Source of the DNA: Tyto alba
Lineage: Eukaryota; Chordata; Aves; Strigiformes; Tytonidae
Assembly (NCBI RefSeq): GCF_018691265.1
Contig: NW_024881303.1
Location: 11,649,777-11,713,776, forward strand
DNA: 64,000 bases
Reading direction: 5' to 3'
Shown here: piece after piece, positions 1 through 12,870 of the stretch
Position numbering within the stretch: position 1 is the stretch's first letter
Layout of the letters: each line of letters starts with the position of its first letter
Position numbers and translations under genes: made by a program
The notes under the pieces: generated by a model
Database searches by the model: none
Told to the model about the DNA's origin: nothing
Seen by the model: the letters and a program-made list of their open reading frames with translations, nothing else

Positions 1-1703
1 CTCATAAGTGTGGGTAAGTTCTGCATACGTCTTCTACATGAAATGTCTCCTCCTGACTGACTGGCATTACGTAGTTAACAGTGCAGCATATGCCAGGTTG
101 AAGTGAAATGTGTTCTGGATAAACTTTTTACTGCCATTTGACAATGTTTCTGCCAGGCCTCATTATAAAATAACTAGGGCATTTTGTAACTACAATGCAC
201 TACTGTAGTCATTTTATAACCTGCAGCTGCGATGTGCTAACAAGAATGCCTAAACCTGTATTTTCAGACTTTTATGTGCATCTCAAGTTCAATGTAAATC
301 AAATGCAGAGCGTAACATCCCTTCCCCCAAAAACAGGTTTTCAGCTACAAGAGTTGCTAATGTCTGGCTTATCATTGATCTCTGAAGATGAGGCAGAAGG
401 AGAAAAATCGGGGAAGTAGAATTAAATAGAAATAGGAGGACCCATCTGCTGTCACAGACTGGAAAGTAATATAGGAGATCCAAATACAACCTCCTCTGAA
501 CCCTTGCTTTTTGGATTAATATCTGAATTGCTAAAACAAGTTAAGGGTTGATATCTTCACCACCAAAAATCCCTAGAAGTCTACGCTTCATGCATAGAAA
601 GGACCTCATCCTTCAAGTGCAGGGCACATGCACCCAGCTGCATCCAGCACTGGGTGTCCTTAGCAGTACAAGGATGGAGAAGCGGCAGTTTGTGCCCCTC
701 TCAGCAGGGACTCTTGATCTCAATCTGACTCAGATCTTTTCTAAAACACGCCCCTTGGTCCTCAAGAAATTTATTAAGGTCTTGGGCATGCCTCCTTTGT
801 CTACAAAATGCTCATTCCTTCCTTCAGCCTACCCACGTCCTCAGGCTGGAAGGTCTCTGTAGCCAGGGCTCTGGTAGTGCAAAGATACCACTAGGGAGCA
901 ATGGACCAATTATTTCACATTTCAACCACTCAGGACATTGGTACCAAAACAGGCAGCAAGCAATGCTCTTTTCTTCCTTCTTCCAGTGACCACCAGTCAC
1001 ACAAACTTCACCCTCCTATATGCACGTATAAACCCAACACCTGGAAATTCAAGAGGAATGAAAAAAGGGCTATCGAGAAGGACACAGATCCTGCTGTACA
1101 TAAACATTCTCAAACTGGGACTTTTCATGTGCAGTGGATTTAAAACAGCCAGGCTAGAGGAACTGTTTCTTCTAATGCCTCCAGGCAAGCAGCAGAAATT
1201 GTTGCCCAGAGCCCTCCCTGCTGACATGTATTACAATAGTTACGGCCTCCAAAGCCAAAAAATATAGCTGTGTACTGCCCAGGGTGTTTTAATTTACCAT
1301 TGTGGTCAAAATTTAAAATGAACTGTTTATTCAAGTGGACAAATACACACTTGAATCCCTGCTTTTAGTCAGAGGTTGATATGAGCAAGCAAAGGAATTC
1401 ATTAATAATCTCATAATAATGCAAATTTCTGTCTGCTTAGGATTGGGTTTCCTACAAGAAGACAAATGCTTTTCCATTAGGCCTGACTTCCACAGGCCAG
1501 ATGCGTCTCTAACACCAGCAAAACACAGCATGCGTACAGAGCTTTGAATCAGGAGAACTTGTGTCACCTTCCTGACTCCACAACAAAATATCTCAATGAC
1601 TTTCACCAACCCAAGCAAAATCTCACTGTGCCTTGATTACTCTCTATTCAGCAAAATGGAATAATCACGTTCCTAAGAATTACAGGTCTTATAATTTTAT
1701 TAT

Positions 1704-1727
1704 AATCATTATATTGTTATAATGATT
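1704..1727. repeat. Perfect 10-bp inverted repeat, 4-nt loop
   Basis: AATCATTATA, loop TTGT, then TATAATGATT. An all-AT-rich hairpin in intron 3; too short and weak to call a functional RNA. Confidence 0.9.
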
Positions 1728-2639
1728 GACGAATGTCAGCAGATAAAGGCAAAGGTGGACAGAGACTGTTGTACCTAATTTCTATTTCAATCATGCTTGA
1801 TCTGCTTATATAGCAGATGTAACTACTTTAATGAGAACATCCCTTGGGATCAATCTGCCTGACAGCTACCACATGCGAGGCACCCATTGACTAGCATCTC
1901 ACTTGAAGAGGTACAAGCCCTTGTTATCTGAAGAGAAAACTGGGTCCGTAGAACACCCAGAGAAGAAGATTCAATTACAGGCATCTCATGAAGCAGCATT
2001 AAGTTCACAAACACAGAGACAGCTCTGACTATGTGATCACTGTTGAAGGACACCAAGGTCCCAAATTAGGGATGAAGCCGTGCAGATGTTGATTTTTCCC
2101 TTGTGGTTGTTCCCTGCTGACCTGATGTTTATTGCCCATGTGGGAACCATGTAACCCAGACACACTGTCATGATTCACCATGACTAGAATGAAATCTGCA
2201 AGCCTGTAAATGTCCCGAAGTGTTTTCAAGTAGCCAAATGCCGTGACAGTAATGAGGAACTCCAGAAGAACCTCCCAAATGTGAGTGGGCAAAGAAGTAT
2301 CAGGTGAGATTTGACAGAGATATGATCATGTATGTAGGGCAAAATAACCTAAATGACTCCTAAACAATGCTGAACTCAAAACCTGCAGTTACAACTTGGA
2401 AGATCTAAGGGTTGCTGACAGTTCCTCTGGAATCAAGATGTGGCAGCAGCCAAAAAAAAAAAACCCACACCAAACAAATTTTGGACATCACAAGGCAGGG
2501 CACAGAGAACAAGGAGGGTGTCCTCATACTGAGTGTGCCAGGTGCAGTCCTAGCCCTGCAGCTCAAGACAGGGGTAGTGGAGTAAGGGTAGTGACAGAGA
2601 CAAGCAAGTAAATGGTCAAGAAGGTGGAGTAGCTGCCTC

Positions 2640-3010
2640 TGGAAAAGGTATGAAAGAGGCTTGTTTGGAGAGGGGAAGTCTGAGGGGGCCTGACTGAGGT
2701 GTACAAAGTCATGGAGGTGGTGGATAAGCTGAAAGAGAGTACTTCTTTGCATTGGGACAGTGAACTCGTGGAACTTGCTGACAGGAGGCTGTGGAGGCAG
2801 AAAGTGTCAGCAGGGTCACAGAGGGATTAGATAAATTCCTGGACAGCAGGTCCATAAACAGATACTAAAGGGAACAGACAGGGATATGTCCCTGCAACTT
2901 CCCCAGCTGTGCATGCGAGGGAGTGAGCAGGCTGCAGAAGGCAGCCAGGCTCCACAGCTCTCCCTAAACACCATTTCCAGCACCACTACTGGAGACAGCC
3001 CCAGGCTAGC
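2640..3010 (+). mobile_element. Old CR1-like LINE fragment
   Basis: Contains GAGGTGTACAAAGTCATGGA, GTGAACTCGTGGAACTTGCT, GGAGGCTGTGGAGGCAGAAA and ATTAGATAAATTCCTGGACA, which resemble the 3' region of older CR1-type elements in sauropsids. Strongly diverged. The boundaries are approximate, and assignment to a CR1 subfamily needs a repeat library. Confidence 0.55.
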
Positions 3011-3077
3011 TGGGCTGCAGCTGAGACCCAGTATGGTATTTCTACTGTACTTATCGTTCCCATACAAACGTTTCACT

Positions 3078-3131
3078 AGAGTCTTTCTTAGCTTAACTAG
3101 TAACAGAGTCTTTCTTAGCTTAACTAGTACC
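3078..3131. repeat. 27-bp tandem duplication, two copies
   Basis: Copies at 3078-3104 and 3105-3131, each starting AGAGTCTTTCTTAGC, differ at the last bases only (26 of 27 identical). It lies just after the CR1-like fragment. Confidence 0.95.
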
Positions 3132-3689
3132 TTCAGAGTCATCAGGAGAGGTTGGTGAGGTTCAGGGGGATGTCTACACAGCTATGCTGCATGGACCAAG
3201 TAAGCACAGATCTTTCCCAAGCCAGGCATCACAGAAGCCACTTTCCCCTTCTTCATCCTTCCACTGCCATCTCCCCTGCTACAACAAACCACTGCCTTGC
3301 CCAACTTTACCATCATCACTTTTGAGAAGCAGAAGGGGGAGATTCTGAATGGCAGATCCATTATCTTTGCCCAACAAAACCAAAAACACAACAAGGGACT
3401 CCTGCCTACAGCACCTTTCAAATGTTTCCTTCAACGAAGGTATCAGAAAAGAACAAACTCATCCAGTTCCGAGATAGTGGTAGCTATGCAAACCCAGAGG
3501 AATTAACTCAGAAGCGTTTGGGCACCAAACAAAAGTAATAATAATAGGTGAGTACTGGAAAATGCCTAACAACATCAGTTTGTATAATTTATATGGACTC
3601 ACTTCCCTAGGAGTGTTTCATGCTTGAATCTTACAAGTACTACTTTCAGATTCAAAGCAAACCTCTAATTATTGATCCCTTGTTACACT

Positions 3690-3990
3690 GAGAAATTACC
3701 TCATCGTAGTTTTAAAGTTCTATTTATAAGTCTAATAATCTCATCATTGATTACGGTGACTGTATTCTAATTATAAATCCATTATCTCCTCAACAATGAA
3801 ATAAAATCAATAATGCACGTAAATGCGAAGAAAGGAATTTAAATGCATACATTAATGTCATTTCAAGTAGCACTATTTTATGCACCATCTCTAACAAAAC
3901 TGTGTCACATCATTAGCAATAATGTGAAAAATCTTTCTCAATTAACAGAGCTGATTTGATGCTATGTTCAGTAAAGTGGCAATCCATTCC
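3690..3990. promoter_or_regulatory. Candidate conserved noncoding element in intron 3
   Basis: About 300 bp that is AT-rich but not simple repeat, with TCTAATAATCTCATCATTGA, TTCTAATTATAAATCC, AATCAATAATGCACG and ACATTAATGTCA. The density of TAAT/ATTA is high. Inferred regulatory. Confidence 0.3.
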
Positions 3991-4206
3991 ATTAAACACA
4001 CATATATGAAATGTTTGAAACATCTGTGAACTCTATCTATACATCATAAATTCTCTCCCAAGTGCTGAAACTGAAGAGTAGATATATTTTCTATTGATGG
4101 TTTTTAAACCTCCTTTCAGAGGCTACCAACCAGGGCATTTCAGTAATCCCAGTTGCAAGTAAAAAAGAACAACAGTATTTGCCACATGGCCATCTGCTCA
4201 TGCCAC

Positions 4207-4207
<1 letters not shown>

Positions 4208-4248
<41 letters not shown>

Positions 4249-4257
4249 AACAGAAGA
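4208..4257. repeat. Poly(A) run, 50 nt
   Basis: Fifty consecutive A. It reads as poly(U) in the KIF26A transcript. No processed pseudogene is recognisable directly upstream of it. Confidence 0.98.
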
Positions 4258-5861
4258 TGCTTTCGGCAACACTCACACTGTGCACAGCTTGACTACCTGG
4301 AGGCCCATGACCTTAACATGCCATCATTCCAGTACACAGCCTACGGAGCAAACGTTAAATTCAAAGAGCTTTCAAAAAAATGTACAATGCTTAATTCTAT
4401 TTTATACAAGCAGGACGACTGGGCAATCCACACCTGCACTCAGCTGTGCAAAACAGTTCCTTCCATACGGTATACAGGGATCACTGCAAAAAACTTTCTC
4501 TCCACCAGCCTGCATCACAACTAAGGTCTGAGATCAGCCTGAATTTATCTGGTTTCTCTGCTGCATTAACCTCCGAAACCAAAGGGCATTATTCAGCTGC
4601 AGCCCACCCTTAACAACCAACATAGCCAGCAGACAACAAGAGAAGCCTCATAAAAGCACTTCTAGGTAAGATACGTAGAGTCCTTCTCAGATGTTGGATG
4701 ATACTTCTAAGCTCCAGCCAAAAAGTTTGAGTCTTTCTTGTCAGGTGATTTCTAGTGTTAGGGTGGTGTGGGATGTGTTGATTAACCACCAGTTCACTGG
4801 AGAATTCATAGGGGAGCATGTGCACAGTATAAATGGACCAGTGGGAAAAAAAAGAAGCTGAAAGGAACTAAAACTAGTTCAAAGGCAAGAGCAGAAACTG
4901 TAAATATTTTGGGTAAAAAAAGAGGGCATTTTTTACCTTACTGTAGGTTACTATACACTTGCCGAATGAGAGAATGACCTGTGGGTCAAAAGTAAACCCA
5001 GTGGATTATAATTTGCACATAATCTCTAAAGTCTGCTTCCTTTAAATCTACCTCTGATGAGTACAGGTGAAGTCTGGGCCAACATTCTTTATTATTGCTT
5101 GTTGACTCCAATTGTCAACAAAGGCAGGTATGGACTTGTTTCCCAGTGAGAGCTGTAATAACAACTGCTTAGCCTAGAGGGGTGAAGGATCAAAAGAATT
5201 GTTTTCAGGTGGTAATTTGAGCCACAAGAGGGTCTGAGTCCTGCAGATAGTTACCCTATCCCACAACTGTAAAACCAGTACTATGGCAGAATTGTCAAAT
5301 ACACAATATTTGAGACACAACCCACACCCTCACCTAAGAAAATGTTAATTTCCATTTTGTAGCCCGTACCCTTTCTGTCAACTCTTAACATTTTTCCTAA
5401 ATCACTCAGATACCTGGGAGTACATTAAAAAGTAACCTCATTTTCACCTTCAGCATCCTACAGCAGGGGCAATCTAGAAAAAGAGGGCACGAAGACCTTA
5501 GCAACAAAACAGAGGGCTACATTTTTATCTGCGTGTTCAAGGCTGAATTTCCAAGGCACACTTTCTAAGCTGGTCTGCTGCCCGGCTGCAGGGGCAGGGT
5601 CTCGCTGACTCTGAGCACAGGGCGCCAGTAGAAGCGTCATCCATCCCACATCACACCCTCCCTCTGCATCTGCTGAGGCAGCAAAATACAATGCAAGGCA
5701 TTACTGCCCAGCTGAGGTGCACCCGTCCCAGGAAAGGTCTTTTCCATTGGGGCTATAAATGAGGTTAGTATGAGAAAGTATTTAGTAACTTGGATCAAAA
5801 GGTTTCCTCCTGTTGTTCAAACTTGTTACAGAGAGTGACCAATGCTAACTTTGAAGATTTC

Positions 5862-6017
5862 TTGGGGTTTTTTTTTTTGGGGTTGTTTTTTTTTGTTTTA
5901 TTTTGGTTTTTTTTTTTTGTTGTTGTTGTTGTTGTTGTTGTGGTTTTTTGTCTGTTTGGGGTTTGCTTGGTTTTTGGTTGTTTTTTTGGTTTTTTTTTGT
6001 TTTTTTTTTGGTTTTTT
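5862..6017. repeat. T/G-rich low-complexity tract with (TTG)n
   Basis: About 155 bp made almost only of T and G on the plus strand, with a (TTG)8-like core near 5918-5941. The KIF26A transcript would carry an A/C-rich segment. Open frames in it are composition artefacts. Confidence 0.95.
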
Positions 6018-9000
6018 TAACTTTGTCTGCAAGAGCAGTAACACCAACACCACTAAAGCTAAAGGGAAAACAGAAAAGCCTCTATGCAGCCCTGGCCCCA
6101 CCAGCTGTCTGGGGTCTGCTATTGACTTCTGCAGAATCAAGATATTATATGTATTATATGCAGAGGATGAGAAATGTCCCAAAACTCAGTGTCATCCAGA
6201 TGTCTCACAGACAAGATTTATGGTCAAAGCACTATATTTTAATTGTTTCACTACAAAATATATTTCACACATTGTATTCATAAAAGGTCACTCAGAAAGC
6301 TATCAAGAAGGATTTTAAAAATTAATTTAAAAATCCATTTGGTATGACATTTATCAAAGTAAAAAAGTAAATGCTGGAAAGTAAAATCTTGTCATTCTTC
6401 TGTTTTCCACAGTCAGCTTTTCATTGCATCTTCTAAGCAAAATGTAAGTTATCCTTGCTATAAACAAACACAGAGGATTTAAGGAAATTCAACAGAGGCT
6501 GAACCACCACCCTCAGATGAATCCATCTGGTTTAGATTAGGGTAAGGAGAAGACTTATTCCTAGGAACTATAGGAACGCTTGAATTGTGACTAAAACAAC
6601 ACAGATTTTTCACATGAAACAAACAAACATAACTCCTTTAACTTTAGAGTATATGCACCCGTTTACATACGGTGTGGGTGAACCCTCCCGCTCTGAACCA
6701 GGCCATAAACTTGTACCTAACTTATAATTTGTGAATAATTTCAGGGACATACATTGGACTTTTGACAAATTTACAATTTTATATACACACGCGTTAGATG
6801 TTTTACTTAAGCTGCTTTCAATTTTCCAGTGCTCCAACTTTTCCAATTTCTTAATGGTGCATTTTTTTTAATGTACTTTTAAAGCAACTTAGAAATTGGT
6901 AAAGATTCAAGGAGTCACAATATTTTGCCCTATAACCAGTACCAACTGTATATATTCAAATTAGAAATACAGTGTGGCAAGGATTTCACTTTGCATAAGA
7001 TGAAAGAAAAAAGCAATTTGCAAACAAGCTCTATTTCACTGTGATGTCTTTATAGCACATGGCATGGCTACTTTACCACTTTTGTGCAGTACATAACATC
7101 GCATACTAATAACACAGTCAACTGAAAGCATACAGTAAGACTTCTTGTTTTCCACACTACATGCAGATACTTCTAATAAGTGTACAAGGTGTTTTCAGTG
7201 GTTTTAATGTTCTACCTCTCAGCCAGGTTCCAACACAACTAGGAAGGCTAAACCCCCCTCACTCCTCTGCTTCTGTGTTAAATTGAGTGGCAATGCTGAG
7301 CACTGCTAACATGGTTTTTCACTGGAGTAGTAAACTTATACACACTTGTCAGGTCTAGAATTAAAAACATCAATATAAAACTATTTATTAATTATAGTTG
7401 TCAGTCGTCCACTACAAATCAGCTGTCTTACCCAGAGTTATACCTCCTCCCTCCCCTCCACAGTGCTCACTGTCTGGTCAGACTACTTATCACTGCTACC
7501 GGTGATTATTTTTTGTAATTTTTCTCAACAGGTCACTTGGATAAAGCAGCTGATTACATCTTCACCTTTTGCACCTTGGTTGCAATCCTAGCCTTCCCCT
7601 CCCTGGACCTTCCTTTGGATCCTTAATTACTGTTCCTCTTCACAGCTCCTGAAGCCCACAGTTATTATTTTGGCTTGAGCAGCACCCACACTATACTTCA
7701 AAAACGCATTCCTGTTCAAAAAATTTATAATCTATATAATGGATTTTCACACTTGAACTGCAAACATATATTAAAAATTTACGATGTCCTGCACTTCTGA
7801 CCCCCAACATTCAGCCCAGAAGTGTTTTCGCAACCGTAAGTGACATTACAAGGCAATACATGCGAGTTTGGGAAGGGAGATGAGAAGAGCAGAAATCAAG
7901 TCATTTTTTTTCTCTCCGCAGACAATTCCACTGCTGCCACTATTAAAACTAACCATAAATAAAAAACATGGATCCCGGAGAAATGTTTGTAGGTACGAGG
8001 TCTGCTGAGGTTTGGCAGCCATACGCTTGGGTGTATTTTAACGTCCACAAGGCACTGGGCACACGGCACCCTGCGTCGGCCACCCGTGCAAGGGTTTGCC
8101 CCACGTCACCCCCCTGGGCTCTGCCAGCACCGGCAGAAAGCCATGGGCACCTTTGGCAGACAAGGCGAGCCAGGACAGACATCCAAGATGAGAAGGACAA
8201 AGCACCTCTTGGAGGTGCCCGTTGCTCTCCCACAACTACGAAGCAACACTCAGTAATTAGCTTAAAATAAACACTTGTCCTTTTGGCAGCTAAAAATAGT
8301 TGAGATGAACCCCATCCTTTATCTGTGTCCACCTTCCCGTCTTTAGAAAATTCATCACACTCACTTCATATGCAGCACTGAGTTAAATCACTGAGAGGTA
8401 AGGTGCTTGGGTAACAGTTTCCTACCAGGGAGCTCAGCACTTGGTTCAAGAACCACCCTTTGGTGAGAAAACAATGCAAAAGTACAGATTCCCAGTGAAA
8501 CAGGTGTATTTATAGTGATCAAAATAACTCATATCACAACTGAGAGCGCAAACTCTCCAGGAAAGGGGCCATCTTTTTCTTCTGCATTTGTGCAGTATCT
8601 TGACTAAATGCGGGCTGAAGACTCCAAGCTGCAGTCATATGTAATAAACAGTATATTCAATGCTGTCCCTTCTACTGCAGTTGTTCTTCTTGCTCCAGAA
8701 TTCCTCTAGCCAAGCCAACTTTGCCCCACAAAAAGATGGGAATGGTTACTAAAGACAGACATCTCTAAAAGTACACATATCCACAGCACTCTCCTGGGTT
8801 AATCTTAAACCTAAACCCTGTCTCCAACTTCAGGAAAGAATAGCCAAAATCACCTCTCTAACCAGGGTTTTAAAAATAAATAAATAATTTGAGTAAACTT
8901 TTCTAATAGGAAAGGAAGTTCAGACACGACAGTCAACAGAAGTCAGGGAATCCCAGTCTTTGCAAAATTTTAAGATGAGGTGAGATGACCACTGGACAAG

Positions 9001-9266
9001 AATGCCCTGCAGTGGATGCTGTCCTAGGCAGGGGCTGTACTAGCCAATTCCTGAAATCCCTCCAATCCTGTTTCCTTCGATACCTGTGATTCCCCAGGGG
9101 AAAAGCATACGGGAAGCACTTTCTGCCTCACTCACCTAAATAGCTTCATCAGACACAGGGCTCTCCGTAATACAAAGGCAGTAGGAGAATTCAGACAGAC
9201 ACAAAAAGCACAGTCTAGGAAGAGATGCACAACACAGGCTTCAGTAACTACATTTAGGCTCAAATT

Positions 9267-9270
<4 letters not shown>

Positions 9271-9298
<28 letters not shown>
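9271..9298. repeat. Poly(A) run, 28 nt
   Basis: Twenty-eight consecutive A after AATTAATT, followed by GAAGAGAGAGAAAAC. Confidence 0.97.
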
Positions 9299-9299
<1 letters not shown>

Positions 9300-11080
9300 A
9301 AGAGAGAGAAAACAACTGAAGCCTAGCTTCTCTCCAAAAACTGCTTCTAAATCTAAACTGTCCTTGCAAATGACTGGATCACATCCAAGCAGCCTCCAAC
9401 ACTCACAGTCTAGCTGTGTTTGTCCTTTCATTAAAGGTCACTGTTTTCCATGCCACTGAGTTTCTTTGCACATTTCTAGATCACACTTAAGCTCCGTTGC
9501 ATTATACACATTTTTACTTCACAGGGGTTAAACGAGGCAACTCTGTTTTATCTCAGAATAACGCAGTGGTTAGGGAAAACCACATCTATCAGTCAGCATG
9601 GTTAAGCAGGAAGAAATCTGGAGCTGGCTGTTAGTGAATTATTTAAGACAAGGATAAGGGCAGACAAGGAATGAGCAGAGAAATGGAAATACTTCTGCTT
9701 TCAGAGAGTGCAGGCTTCTTAACCCAGTAGCTTTCCCATATTTTTTTCTACATTTCTGTGATATACACAGAATTTAAAAGACAAATAAAAGATATCGTCA
9801 TATGCCTTACATTGGCCAAACTGATCCTTAACACACTGAGCAGCATTTTAGAGAAAAGCACTCATAGCAGCAGTTCCTCATAAAACATGAAGAGCTGAAA
9901 GGGCCAGTTTCTTCCCATTTCTCAATGTAAAATTATCAGAGAGCGATCTGACATCAGTGGAGATTCACTGGCTTTAAACAGGGACCCGTCAAAGGTGGGA
10001 TGTATGTGCATTCATGAATTTCTGTATGAGAGAAGTATGGGAGGGAAGAATCACATCTCCAAGCCTTTTCTGGAAGGAAACACAACAGCCATCCTGTAAA
10101 AGTAACAGCAGCACTCAAATATTTATCTCGGATGATCTTGGAGCTCAACCAGCTGAAGCTACCAAGCAATATTAGGTAGTGTTTATTATATACAACAGCA
10201 CATAAGGCATTATGTTAAATTTAAAGCTGTCCAACACCAACATACCCGGTCTTGCAAGATCTGCTACAACGTCTTTAAGTGAAAACCATGATTTCTATTT
10301 GTACGCTTCTCAACATTATTCCCACTCCCCTTGTCCACTGCCATGTGAAAAAGGTTTATGAATAAATCTTAGTCAAAACCAGTCACTATATCCTTCTTAG
10401 TTTCCACAGATAGTCACAAATCTGTAATGAACTTTATTTGAAAGGTAACATGCACCTCTATAAAGCTTTTTTAATTTCCCACAAGAGTTCTTAAAATATA
10501 CACGAAATACAGGAAATCAACACGAGTGCTTAAAAGCCAAGTGCAATGACATTTACAGGCATGTGGTTCTGAAGCAACGTTCTGAACACCCTCCTTTACA
10601 GCAAGCTTGCAGCACATCTAACCTGAAGATTAATGCTCTCCATCAGTCTATCAACAGCATTTGATGAACTGAACACAGTCTTACAAGTTCAGCGCTAGAC
10701 TTGAGGGTCAAGTTCATCTTTGATGTAATCCCATGAAGCTCTGAGAATTCCGTATGTGACAAACTTGGCCTTTTATGTTTTTCTAAAGGGGTCACCAGGT
10801 ATGCGACAGCCAAATAACATCACCTGCATACATGAAGCTAAAATAGGTGCAAAAACATCCGAGGAAAGGATCTCACCATAGGAGATAAGAAAGCAAATTC
10901 CTTGTGACATCTGACAGACATCGTTCAAAGCTCTATTTCAGCTCCTGAAACATGGTTTAGAATACCATTAGCTGATCCCCTCCAAGATAAAATTTGAGAT
11001 GTATACATACTTATCTTAATCTTTCTGTATATCCACACACATGTAAACAGAACTCAAGCATCTGAATTATCACTACTTAC

Positions 11081-11581
11081 TAGACAAGCCTGAGGCAGGA
11101 AGCTGTTCACCCTGGAGATACTCCACATGCCCTCGAGGTATTGCTGAGCTTGGATGGTGACCGAGCTCAGAGCGCCGCTGAGACCGCTGGGGGCCACCGT
11201 GACTTGAACGCTGGAGTTCGGAAAGCTGCCCGCGCCTTGAGACCACCCAAGTCCCTTCTTCCTCTCTGCCCCAGAGAAGAGATTCGGCGACTTTCCAGGC
11301 TGCTTGCCCACCTGCCCAGCAACGAGCGGCAGGTCTCTCTGGGAAGAGACAGCGACCATCCTGGGCACCATGCTGGTCACTGCACCGGCGCCGGGCGGGA
11401 GGTCGGGCAGTTCTGGGTAGCTGGTTTGATTGAGGGTGTGCATCATCTGAATGGCTTCCTGCTTCAGCTGATTCAAGTGGGTGGCACAAGTTTCGCATCT
11501 GCTCTCTCCTTCATTCCTGTTTTTCTGTAAATAGTCAGGCACTTGAAGCTTGTCAAAAATTAAAGCTGATAATCGTGGGTC
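11081..11581 (-). CDS. KIF26A: KIF26A coding exon 3 (second CxxC motif)
   Basis: One hundred sixty-seven codons in phase 0 at both ends. The acceptor is strong (pyrimidine tract ending CACTTCTTTAG at 11582) and the donor is GTAAGT starting at 11080. The peptide starts [18 protein letters not shown], which matches the KIF26 block DP-x-x-SA-x-x-x-DKL. It continues with [19 protein letters not shown] (cysteines at exon residues 29 and 32), the most conserved part of the KIF26 N-terminus. A Ser/Pro-rich, probably disordered middle follows, then [20 protein letters not shown] and [20 protein letters not shown], which match KIF26A closely. Reading past the donor gives VSSDNSDA and a stop, as expected for an intron. 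The kinesin motor domain is not encoded here and must follow in exons left of position 1. No frameshift or stop is seen. Confidence 0.95.
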
Positions 11582-12589
11582 CTAAAGAAGTGGGGAAAGG
11601 CAGAAAAAAACATACCAAGTTAAAATCCTGCAAAAAGATAAAAAAAAGAAAGAAAAAGACAAAGGTTGTCTGATTTGCAATCCACCCATGAAAGTACTTT
11701 AAATCTACCCTGGTAACTCTCAGCCTTTTTTCCCCCCTAATGCCCTAGAAGACTTGCAGGTCACAGCAGATTAATAAACCATAAGCGAATTCATTTGAAT
11801 TAGACCCAGCATGAAAACTATTGTCAGAATTAAACAGTGGAGCTGCGGTGTACTCAGTAACTACTCATTCTTCTAATTAACTCTCCTTTGGAGACATCTA
11901 ACATGCCTGCATTTCCCATTCTCAGGGACAATGTTAGTTGAGATGCTGAACCTACAATTACAAACACATCATAATGTGTTACAAAGGCATACCACCACCT
12001 TAAACCTGGGAAAAATAGATTTTAAACTATTTTAAAAAATTAGTGTATGACCTGGTAAACGTTTTGTTGTCCTCACCCCCAGAAATGATTAATCAAGTGG
12101 CATAAAAAAACAGTTTACATGGTGCTGCCCACAGCTGGCTCCTCTGCTAGTAAGGACCGTTATTTCTGATCTTTGCAACCCAGATGGTCACAATATTCCC
12201 TTACGCTACAGTTGCTTTGATGAGAAATAGATTTGAGCCTACAGCCATGTGTGAAGGTGTGACAATGTGCACACTAAGAAGCTGATATAAAAGCAACACC
12301 TATTTTGTTTCTACAGAGCAATTCCCCCCCCGCCTCCATCCCCCTTGCTAGCTGATTTTAAGGCTGCCCAGACATTTTAAAACCCAGCTTTGTGTTTCCA
12401 GTTCAGAGATAGAGTTACCTATCTCCTGAAACACACAAACGCCTTCCCATCCCAAACCTGCTACTGTAAAGATTAGTCAAGAGATTAAATCCAGCCCTGT
12501 TGTAAATCTGCTATCAAGACTAATGCCATGCAGTAAAACTGACCCAACTTCACACACTCTCACTGAGCTCTCTAAACAATTAAGGTTTT

Positions 12590-12870
12590 AATGAAATCAC
12601 AGTGCAGCCAAAGGTTTATTTGTATAATTATTTTAAGTTAAAATATTTAATTTGCTTGTTAATAATGAGGGCACACAAAGCTAGTAAATCAGCCATCCAA
12701 CATATGCTGGGGGTATCCCCAGATCAGTACTCATTTTTAAAAATGCATTACTTTATGCCAAGCTGCAATTGCTCTCTAGGAAATGAATGTCCTATTAGAA
12801 AACTAATTCTGGTTTTAATTACAACACACATCAATAAAACTCTTTTAAGAAGTCTTGGCACTGGTACTTT
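12590..12870. promoter_or_regulatory. Candidate conserved noncoding element in intron 2
   Basis: AT-rich with TTGTATAATTATTTTAAG, AATTTGCTTGTTAATAATG and GGTTTTAATTACAACAC. It lies about 1.1 kb into intron 2 on the exon 3 side. Inferred. Confidence 0.25.

Larger units (their letters stand above)
1..11080 (-). other. KIF26A: KIF26A intron 3 (5' part; acceptor outside window)
   Basis: Noncoding. It starts at the exon 3 donor and runs off the left edge. It holds an old CR1-like fragment near 2640-3010, a 27-bp tandem duplication at 3078-3131, an AT-rich block with many homeodomain-core motifs at 3690-3990, poly(A) runs at 4208-4257 and 9271-9298, and a T/G tract at 5862-6017. The small open frames, including those in the mildly GC-rich patch at 8040-8240, show no protein family I recognise and no convincing splice sites. 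Confidence 0.85.

Noticed and set aside
5790..6318. Frames rich in Phe/Val/Gly through the T/G tract
   Set aside because: Composition artefact of a T/G-only sequence.
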